A stretch of DNA of 5,751 nt from Thermoanaerobaculia bacterium (GTDB lineage: Bacteria; Acidobacteriota; Thermoanaerobaculia; Multivoradales; UBA5704). Shown piece by piece: positions 1 through 5,751 of the stretch (its first letter is position 1; the number at the start of each line of letters is the position of its first letter). The notes below the pieces were generated by a model. It was not told the origin of the DNA. It did no database searches and worked only from the letters and a program-made list of their open reading frames with translations. Where the stretch lies: the NCBI GenBank assembly GCA_025937035.1, contig JAICSG010000292.1, positions 1 to 5,751 of the forward strand, given 5' to 3'. Made by a program: the position numbers and the translations under genes.

Positions 1-3000
1 CGCGCCACCGTGCCGATCGGCCATCCGGTCGCCAACACCGGGCTGCCGATCCTCGACCGCGCGGGGCGGCGGGTGCCCGTGGGGGTGGCCGGCGAGCTGC
101 TCATCGGCGGCGTGCAGGTGGGGCGCGGCTACCACCGCCGGCCGGAGCTGACGGCGGAGAAATTCGTCCCCGATCCGTTCGGGCGGCGCGGCGCGCGCCT
201 CTACCGAACCGGCGACCTCGCCCGCTACCTGCCGGACGGCGCCATCGAGTTCCTGGGCCGCATCGACCATCAGGTGAAGATCCGCGGCCTGCGCATCGAG
301 CTGGGGGAGATCGAGGCCGCCCTCACCTCCCATCCCACGGTGCGCGAGGCGGTGGTGGTCGCCACCGCCGACCAGCGGCTGGTGGGCTACGTGGTGGCCG
401 CCGCCGGCGCCGCGATCGAGCCCGCCGGGCTGCGCGCCCACCTGGCCACCTCGCTGCCGGAGCACATGGTTCCGGCGGTGCTGGTGACCCTCGACGCCCT
501 GCCGCTCAGCCCCAACGGCAAGGTGGACCGCCGGGCCCTCCCGGCCCCCGGCGCGGCGGCGGGGGGCGCCACCTACTCGGCCCCCCGCACGCCGCTGGAG
601 GAGATGATCGCGGGGATCTGGTCGGAGGTCCTGAAGGTCGACAAGGTCGGGCGCGACGACAGCTTCTTCGAGCTGGGCGGGCACTCGCTGCTGGCCACCC
701 GCGTCCTCTCGCGCCTGCGCGAGACGCTCCAGGCCGAGGTGCCGCTGCGCTCCCTGTTCGAGGCGGCGACGGTCGCCCGCCAGGCGGCGCTGGTCGAGGC
801 GGCGCTCCAGGACGCCGTCAGGATCGCCATGCCGCCGCTCCGCCGCGCCTCTCGCGAGGGCAGGCTGCCGCTCTCCTTCAGCCAGGAGCGCTTCTGGTTC
901 ATCGACCGCATGCAGTCGGGCACCTCGGCCTACAACCTTCCGGTGCGGCTGCGCATCACCGGGCGGCTCGACACGCCGGCCCTCCAGGGCGCCTTCGCCG
1001 AGGTGGTCCGCCGCCACGAGGGGCTGCGCACGTTCTTCCCCTTCCGCGCGGGGAGGCCCGTGCAGGAGATCCGGTCCGAGGCCGGGGTGCTCACCCTCGT
1101 CGACCTGCGCGGGCTGCCCGAGCCTGTCCGTGACAGGGAGCGGCTGGCTCTGGTCCGCCGGGTGAGCCGTCTCCCCTTCGATCTCGCCACGGGGCCCCTC
1201 TACCGGTCCGCGCTGCTGCGGCTGGACGACGAGACCCACGTCATCCTGATCGTCCTGCACCACATCGTGGGGGACGGCTGGTCGGTCGGCGTGCTGGTGC
1301 GCGAGCTGAGCGCTCTCTATGAGGCGTTCTCGCTGGGCCGGCCCTCGCCGCTGCCCGAGCCGGCGTTGCAGTACGCCGATTTCGCGGTGTGGCAGCGCGA
1401 GTGGCTGCAAGGGGAGGTGCTGGAGGCTCAGATCGACTACTGGCGCCAGCGGCTGGCCGGCGCCCCGCCGGTCACCACCTTCCCGCTGGACCACCCGCGG
1501 CCGGCCGTGCAGACCTACCGGGGGGACTCCGAGACTCTGTTGTTGGCGCCCGAGCTGGGCGGCGCGCTGAAGGCCCTCGGCCGGCGGCAGGGGGCGACCC
1601 TGTACATGCTGCTGCTGGGGGTGCTCGACACCCTGCTGCTGCGCTACGGCACGCAGGAGGATCTGGTGGTCGGCTCGCCGGTCGCCGGGCGCGCCCGGGT
1701 GGAGCTCGAGGGGATGGTCGGCCTCTTCCTCAACACCCTGGTGCTGCGCACCGACGCCTCCGGCAACCCCTCCTTCACGGAGCTGCTCGAGCGGGTGCGC
1801 GACGTCACCCTCTCCGCCTTCGCCCACCAGGACCTGCCGTTCGAGAAGCTGGTCGACGAGCTGTCTCCCGAGCGCAACCTGAGCCACACCCCCTTCTTCC
1901 AGATGCAGCTCGTGCTGCAGAACATGCCGCTGGAGACGGTGCGGCTGGCGGGGATCACCATCTCGCCGGTGGCGTCCGCCGCCGGCCCTGGCGGCGGTGC
2001 CGAGAAGCTCGACTTCACCCTCGAGGCGCTGGAGACGCCCGGCGGGCTCCAGACCTATCTGCGCTTCAATCCCGACCTCTTCGAGGCCACCACGGTGGCC
2101 CGCCTGGCGGGGCATCTCCAGCGGGTGGTCGAGACGGTGGTGAGCCGCCCCGAGATCCCGTTGCGGGAGATCCCGCTGCTGAGCGAGGCCGAGCTCGGCC
2201 AGCTCCGCGAGTGGTCGGCGACCGCCGTGGACTATCCCTCGGGGCTCCTGTTGCACGGCCTGGTGGAGGCGCAGGTGGACCGCGCGCCCGAGGCGGTGGC
2301 GGTCGTCGCCGGCGGCGAGGCGCTCACCTACCGCCAGCTCGACCGGCGGGCCAACGCCCTGGCGCTGCGGCTACGGGCCGCCGGGGTGGGCCCGGAGGCG
2401 CGGGTCGGCGTCTGCGCCGAGCGCTCGCTGGAGATGGTGGTCGCCCTGCTGGCGGTGCTCCAGGCGGGAGGGGCGTACGTGCCGCTCGACCCCGCCTATC
2501 CGGCGGACCGCCTTGCCTACATGCTGGAGAGCGCCGGCGCCCCGGTCCTCCTCGTCCAGCCGGGGCTGCTCGCCGGGCTGCCGCCGCACGGCGCGCGAGT
2601 CGTGGAGCTGGGAGGGGAGGAGGAGGCCGGGCGCCCGGCGGTCGAGGTCGACCCGGACGGCCTGGCCTACGTCATCTTCACCTCGGGCTCGACCGGCCGG
2701 CCGAAGGGGGCGATGAACTCCCACCGCGGCATCGTCAACCGCCTGCTCTGGATGCAGGACACCTTCGGCCTCGACGCCACCGACCGGGTGCTCCAGAAGA
2801 CGCCGTTCAGCTTCGACGTGTCGGTGTGGGAATTCTTCTGGCCGCTGATGACCGGCGCGCGCCTGGTGATGGCGAAGCCGGGCGGCCATCAGGACCCCGC
2901 CTACCTGGTGGCGGCGATCGCCGGCGAGGGGATCACCACCCTGCACTTCGTCCCCTCCATGCTCCAGGTCTTCCTGGAGGCGCGGGGCGTCGGCCAACTG

Positions 3001-5751
3001 AGATCGCTGCGCCGCGTCCTGTGCAGCGGCGAGGCGCTGCCGGCCGAGCTGGCGCGGCGCTTCTACGATCTCCTCGACGTCCCCCTGCACAACCTCTACG
3101 GCCCCACCGAGGCCGCGGTGGACGTGAGCTGGTGGCCGTGCGAGCGCGGCACCCGCTTCTCGGTGCCGATCGGGCGGCCGGTGGCCAACACCTCGCTGTT
3201 CGTGCTCGGGCCGCGGATGGAGGTGCCCCCCCTCGGGGCCGCCGGCGAGCTCTGGATCGGCGGCGTGCAGGTGGGGCGCGGCTATCTCGGCCGGCCCGAG
3301 CTGACCGCCGAGCGGTTCGTCCCCGACCCCTTCGGCGCGCCCGGCGCGCGGGCCTACCGCACGGGCGACCTCGCCCGCTTCCTGGCCGGCGGCGCCATCG
3401 AGTTCCTGGGGCGGATCGACCACCAGGTGAAGATCCGCGGCTTCCGCATCGAGCTGGGGGAGATCGAGGCCGCCCTGGCCGCCCTGCCGGAGGTCCGCGA
3501 GGCGGTGGTGGTGGCGAGCCGCGCCACCGGCGCCGGGGGCGCGGTGGGGGACTGGCGGCTGATCGCCTACGTCGTCCCCGCCGCGGGGGCGGAGGTCACC
3601 GTCTCCGGGCTGCGCGCCAGCCTCGGCGCCGGGCTGCCGGAGTACATGATCCCCTCGCTGTTCGTGGTCCTGGAGGCGCTGCCGCTCAACCCCAACGGCA
3701 AGGTGGACCGCAAGGCGCTGCCCGCTCCGGATTTCGAGACGGCCGGTGGGCCGGTCGAATACGTGGCTCCGCGTACGGCGATGGAGAAGGCGCTGGCCGG
3801 AATGTGGAGCGCGGCCCTGGGGGTCGAGGTGGAGCGCGTCGGCCTGCGCGACCACTTCTTCGACCTCGGCGGGAGCTCGATCACCGGCGCCATCTTCATC
3901 AACCAGCTCCAGGAGATCCTCGGCGAGATCCTCCACGTGGTGGCGCTGTTCGACGCCCCCGTGCTGGAGCGCTTCGCCGCCTTCCTGGCCCGCGAGTATC
4001 CGGCGAGCGTGGCGCGGATCTGGGGCGAGGCGGACGCCGCCGCGCCGGAGGCGGGGCCCGCGGCCGAGGAGGAGCTGGACGAGGAGCGGCTGGCGCAGAT
4101 CCGCTGGCATCTCCGCAAGCTCCCCCCCGCCGTGCTGGCGCCGGAGAAGAACCCGCCGGCGGTGCTCGTGCTCTCGCCCCCGCGCTCGGGCTCGACCCTC
4201 CTGCGCGTGATGCTCGGCGGCAACCCGGCGCTGTTCGCGCCGCCGGAGCTCGAGCTGCTCAACTTCAACACCCTGGCCGAGCGGCGGGACGCCTTCCCGG
4301 GCCGCGACGCCTTCCGGCTGGAGGGGCTGCTGCGGGCGGTGGTCGAGGTGCAGGGCTGCACGCCGGAGGAGGCGCGCGAGCTGGTCGAGCGCCTGGAGCG
4401 CCTGGGGGCGACCGTGCAGGAGGCGTACGCCCTCCTCCAGAAGGAGATCGCGCCGCGCCTGCTGGTGGACAAGACGCCGACCTACGCCTGGGACCCGGCG
4501 ACCCTGCGGCGGGCGGAGGAGATGTTCGACGGCGCCCTCTACGTCCACCTGGTCCGCCACCCCTACGGCATGATCCACTCCTTCGAGGAGGCCCGGATCG
4601 ATCAGATCTTCTTCGCAGAGAGCCACGCCTTCGACCGCCGGGAGCTGGCGGAGGCGCTGTGGTGGATCGCCCACCGGAACATCTTCGACTTCCTCAAGCA
4701 GGTGCCGGCGGAGCGCCAGCAGCGGGTCCATTTCGAGGATCTCCTGCGCGACCCCGACGGGGTGCTGCGCGGCATCTGCCGCTTCCTCGGCGTCGACTAC
4801 CACCCCGACATGGCGAAGCCGTACACCAGGAAGCGCGAGCGCATGACCGACGGCCTCCACGCCGAGTCGCGCATGCTGGGCGACGTCAAGTTCCACGAGC
4901 ACCGCCGGGTCGAGGAGGGGGTGGCCGAGCGCTGGCGCGAGGCCTACACCCACGACTTCCTGGGTATTCCGACCTGGCGGCTCGCCACCCGGCTGGGCTA
5001 CGACGTGGAGCGCGAGCGGGTGGGTACGGCCACGGCGGCGCCGCTCGCCCCTGGCGGCTGGCGGGAGGGGGAGCCGCTGCCGCTCTCCTTCGCCCAGGAG
5101 CGCCTCTGGTTCCTCGACCAGCTCGACCCCGGCACCGCCACCTACAACGTGCCGGCGCGGGTGCGCCTGCTCGGCCGTCTGGACGTGCCGGCGCTCCACC
5201 GCGCTCTCGGCGAGATCGTGCGGCGCCACGCCGCCCTGCGCACCACCTTCGTGACTCACCAGGGGAGCCCGGCCCAGGTCGTCGCCGCGGAGGCGCGCCT
5301 GGAGCTGCCCCTCGCCGATCTCTCCGGCCTGCCCGCGGAGGCCCGCGAGCGCGCCGCGCGCGAGGCCGTCGTGGCGCACGGCAACGCCCCCTTCGACCTC
5401 TCCCGCGGCCCCCTCCTGCGCGCCCTGCTGCTGCGCGAGAGCCCCGAGGACCACGTCGCCTCCTTCATCGCCCACCACGTGGTCTACGACGGCTGGTCGA
5501 TCGGCGTGCTCCAGCGCGAGGTCGCGACCCTCTACGCCGCGGTCGTGGAGGGGCGCCCGTCCACCCTGCCGGAGCTGGCCGTGCAGTATGCCGACTTCGC
5601 CGGCTGGCAGCGGCGCTGGCTGGAGGGCGCCGCCATCGAGCGCCAGGTCGCCTACTGGCGCGAGCGGCTGGCCGGCGTGCCGGTGCTCCAGCTCCCCGGC
5701 GACCGGCCGCGTCCGGCGGTGCAGAGCTACCGCGGCTCGACGTTCCCCTTC
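1..5751 (+). CDS. Nonribosomal peptide synthetase with embedded sulfotransferase domain, internal fragment (A-PCP-C-A-PCP-ST-C)
   Basis: This is a multidomain enzyme that activates amino acids as aminoacyl-AMP, loads them on phosphopantetheine arms and joins them into a peptide, presumably in the cytoplasm. Frame +1 is open across all 1917 codons; both the start codon and the stop lie outside the window. Domains in order, by residue counted from base 1: partial A (1-185), PCP (192-268), C (289-725), A predicted to load Ser (749-1243), PCP (1252-1336), sulfotransferase (1387-1668), partial C (1693-1917). All core catalytic motifs seen are intact, with no frameshift or internal stop, so the synthetase looks functional. 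Codon use is uniformly G/C-ending, including across the sulfotransferase, which therefore does not look like a recent foreign insertion. The product and gene name are not recognised. The NRPS assignment is essentially certain; the final metabolite is unknown. Confidence 0.98.
103..131 (+). repeat. 29-base perfect repeat between the two A domains (copy 1)
   Basis: The 29 bases encoding IGGVQVGRGY in motif A6 are identical to bases 3256-3284 in the second A domain, at an offset of 3153 bases. The repeat comes from homologous domains, not from a mobile element. Confidence 0.9.
238..323 (+). repeat. 86-base near-identical A8 segment (copy 1)
   Basis: This segment covers the A8 hinge region (GAIEFLGRIDHQVKIRG onward). 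It matches bases 3391-3476 at the same 3153-base offset with five mismatches by eye, three of them silent; the other two fall in one codon (Leu97 versus Phe1148). It reflects homology of the A domains or sequence exchange between them. Confidence 0.85.
574..804 (+). other. Peptidyl carrier protein domain 1 (PCP1)
   Basis: This thiolation domain carries the amino acid or peptide as a thioester on 4'-phosphopantetheine. The motif DSFFELGGHSLLATR (residues 220-234) contains the attachment serine S229 (bases 685-687), to be modified by a phosphopantetheinyl transferase encoded elsewhere. The domain begins about 15 residues after the A10 motif of the preceding A domain, at APRTPLEE, and has ordinary length (about 75 residues). 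The second half, with PLRSLFEAATVA (248-259), is the standard type that feeds a condensation domain. It is joined by a short linker of about 20 residues to the next C domain and should donate the upstream peptidyl chain to it. Confidence 0.96.
865..2175 (+). other. Condensation domain, complete, probably LCL type
   Basis: This domain forms the peptide bond between the upstream chain on PCP1 (donor) and the seryl group on PCP2 (acceptor). All seven conserved motifs can be found: C1 LPLSFSQERFWF (289-300), C2 RRHEGLRTFF (337-346), C3 HHIVGDGWS (420-428), C4 YADFAVWQREW (458-468), C5 around DLVVGSPVAGR (554-564), C6 GLFLNTLVLRTD (574-585) and C7 HQDLPFEKLV (609-618). In C3 the catalytic pattern HHxxxDG is intact, with H420, H421, D425 and G426. 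No epimerisation domain stands before it, and the motif style matches C domains joining two L-residues rather than dual C/E or cyclisation domains. That subtype call is by eye only; a subtype for modified amino acids cannot be excluded. Confidence 0.95.
3256..3284 (+). repeat. 29-base perfect repeat between the two A domains (copy 2)
   Basis: Second copy of the identical 29-base A6 segment found at bases 103-131, in the same frame and the same place in the domain. Confidence 0.9.
3391..3476 (+). repeat. 86-base near-identical A8 segment (copy 2)
   Basis: Second copy of the A8 hinge segment at bases 238-323, with five mismatches counted by eye and collinear with it. Confidence 0.85.
3754..4008 (+). 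other. Peptidyl carrier protein domain 2 (PCP2), divergent, paired with the sulfotransferase
   Basis: This carrier holds the seryl or peptidyl-seryl thioester. The motif DHFFDLGGSSITGA (1284-1297) contains the predicted phosphopantetheine serine S1293 (bases 3877-3879). The first half is ordinary, but helices 2 and 3 differ clearly from PCP1. They read INQLQEILGEILHVVALFDAP (1300-1320) where PCP1 has a basic helix and PLRSLFEAA. The domain also runs on to AREYP (1330-1334) before the linker. From memory, this LGEI-HVVA-FDAP style is seen in carriers placed directly before sulfotransferase domains in cyanobacterial and myxobacterial assembly lines; that resemblance was not checked by search. 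It suggests the carrier surface is adapted to dock the ST. PCP identity is certain; the pairing idea is inference. Confidence 0.95.
4009..4158 (+). other. Acidic Ala/Pro/Glu-rich linker between PCP2 and sulfotransferase
   Basis: This stretch of about 50 residues (1337-1386) has no catalytic motif. The first part is low complexity, rich in Ala, Pro and Glu (about 1344-1362), and is probably flexible. It is followed by a likely short helix, EERLAQIRWHLRKLPP (1361-1376), and then KNPP (1383-1386) leading into the first strand of the ST. A flexible tether plus helix would let the carrier arm reach the ST active site. Confidence 0.75.
4159..5004 (+). other. Embedded PAPS-dependent sulfotransferase (ST) domain
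   Basis: The domain is predicted to transfer a sulfonate group from PAPS to a hydroxyl of the carrier-bound substrate. It is about 282 residues (1387-1668), the usual size for a complete sulfotransferase fold. The 5'-phosphosulfate loop follows strand AVLVL as SPPRSGSTLLR (1392-1402). VDKTPTYA (1489-1496) lies in the core. The 3'-phosphate site is LVRHPYGMIHSF (1517-1528), with R1519 and S1527 at the classical R-x7-S spacing. HFEDLLRDP (1578-1586) followed by RFLGVDY is the usual late motif of the family. MTDGLH (1615-1620) and SRMLGDVKFHEH (1623-1634) look like the conserved C-terminal part of assembly-line STs as in CurM (recalled, not searched). The reading frame is continuous on both sides, so this is a domain, not a separate gene. 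Placed right after a Ser-loading A-PCP pair, its likely target is the serine beta-hydroxyl, though an upstream residue's hydroxyl is possible. Confidence 0.93.
5005..5076 (+). other. Linker between sulfotransferase and next condensation domain
   Basis: About 24 residues (1669-1692) rich in Ala, Gly, Arg and Glu join the end of the ST (LGYD at 1665-1668) to the C1 motif of the next C domain. It contains no motif. It replaces the usual short PCP-C linker, so the donor carrier for this C domain is separated from it by the whole ST. Confidence 0.7.
5077..5751 (+). other. Condensation domain, N-terminal half, cut by window end
   Basis: This is the start of the next module, which should take the chain from PCP2 after ST action. 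Motifs C1 LPLSFAQERLWFLDQL (1693-1708), C2 RRHAALRTTF (1741-1750), C3 HHVVYDGWS (1825-1833) and C4 YADFAGWQRRW (1863-1873) are present. The catalytic HHxxxDG pattern is intact (H1825, H1826, D1830, G1831), so a working C domain is expected. The window ends at about residue 225 of a domain of roughly 430-450, shortly after the YRG that precedes the second lobe. The general look is LCL-like; the subtype cannot be fixed without the C-terminal lobe and a phylogeny. Confidence 0.95.

Larger units (their letters stand above)
1..555 (+). other. Adenylation domain, C-terminal part (motifs A6-A10), substrate unknown
   Basis: This is the end of an A domain that makes aminoacyl-AMP and transfers it to PCP1. 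The window opens just after the A5 motif, at VPIGHPVANT (residues 4-13). Visible motifs are A6 GELLIGG (31-37) and GRGY (41-44), A7 YRTGDLARY (68-76), A8 GRIDHQVKIRG (86-96) followed by RIELGEIE, A9 LPEHMVP (152-158) and A10 SPNGKVDR (170-177). The invariant catalytic lysine is K174. The region carrying the first nine specificity residues (A4-A5) lies upstream of the window, so the amino acid cannot be read. The part seen aligns residue for residue with the second A domain at an offset of 1051 residues until about residue 120. After that the second domain carries nine extra residues between A8 and A9. Confidence 0.96.
2245..3729 (+). other. Adenylation domain, complete, predicted to activate L-serine
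   Basis: This domain uses ATP to activate an amino acid and loads it on PCP2. Core motifs are A2 AGGAYVPLDP (822-831), A3 YVIFTSGSTGRPKG (890-903), A4 FDVS (938-941), A5 NLYGPTEAAVD (1031-1041), A7 YRTGDLARF (1119-1127), A8 GRIDHQVKIRGFR (1137-1149) and A10 NPNGKVDRKAL (1230-1240). Aligning to the GrsA phenylalanine A domain gives these specificity residues: D939, V940, W943, H982, L1007, S1009, L1032, V1040, D1041 and K1234, that is D-V-W-H-L-S-L-V-D-K. This is the serine code, nearly the same as that of EntF and other Ser modules as recalled. The surroundings HFVPSML (982-988) and CSGEALP (1008-1014) are also typical of Ser domains. Serine is well supported for loading; its fate after loading is a separate question because of the ST domain that follows. 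Confidence 0.95.

Noticed and set aside
1..555. Predicting the substrate of the first A domain
   Set aside because: Only the A10 lysine (K174) of the specificity code is inside the window. The other positions lie upstream, so any prediction would be a guess.
3746..4210. A 154-codon plus-strand frame over PCP2 and the linker
   Set aside because: It is out of frame with the NRPS, very Arg/Ser/Pro-rich and without domain features. The in-frame reading gives PCP2 and the ST P-loop.
3567..4472. A 301-codon minus-strand frame rich in Ser, Arg and Ala
   Set aside because: It is low complexity, crosses the A-PCP-ST domain boundaries on the opposite strand and has no family features. It is a shadow of the NRPS.
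4159..5004. The sulfotransferase as a separate gene or recent insertion
   Set aside because: The frame is continuous from PCP2 through the ST into the next C domain with no stop, start region or spacer. Codon use matches the neighbours, and no inverted or direct repeats were seen at its edges.
4159..5004. The extra domain as a thioesterase, methyltransferase or epimerase
   Set aside because: There is no GxSxG serine hydrolase motif, no SAM-binding glycine motif and no epimerisation HHxxxDG in this stretch. The P-loop PRSGST and the R-x7-S site point to a sulfotransferase.
2371..5478. A 1035-codon open frame on the minus strand
   Set aside because: It lies opposite the NRPS frame. Its translation is Arg/His/Glu/Gly-rich without any recognisable domain, while the plus strand has intact motifs throughout. 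Long antisense frames are expected in high-GC coding DNA.

Overview
The window lies wholly inside one very large gene. Frame +1 is open from base 1 to base 5751 (1917 codons, no stop) and encodes an internal piece of a modular nonribosomal peptide synthetase (NRPS). Neither the start nor the end of the gene is present, and there is no intergenic DNA, RNA gene, promoter or terminator. Third codon positions are overwhelmingly G or C (19 of the first 20 codons). Together with the family style, this suggests a high-GC bacterium rich in secondary metabolism, such as a myxobacterium, acidobacterium or actinomycete. The sequence does not decide between these.

Domain order is: C-terminal part of an adenylation (A) domain (about 1-555), carrier protein PCP1 (about 574-804), complete condensation (C) domain (about 865-2175), complete A domain (about 2245-3729), carrier protein PCP2 (about 3754-4008), an acidic linker, an embedded PAPS-type sulfotransferase (ST) domain (about 4159-5004), a short linker, and the N-terminal half of another C domain (5077-5751, cut by the window end). 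In module terms this is ...A-PCP / C-A-PCP-ST / C...

The complete A domain has the ten-residue specificity code D-V-W-H-L-S-L-V-D-K, which fits L-serine. The upstream C domain would join the upstream peptide to seryl-PCP2. The ST domain directly after this carrier could then sulfonate the serine beta-hydroxyl while the chain is still tethered. The following C domain would pass the modified chain on.

The ST is the unusual part. The best-known assembly-line ST, in CurM of curacin biosynthesis, activates a beta-hydroxyl before a thioesterase/decarboxylation step at the chain end. Here the ST is mid-line, in a serine module, followed by another C domain. An O-sulfoseryl, dehydroalanyl or otherwise displaced seryl unit is a testable inference, not a demonstrated result.
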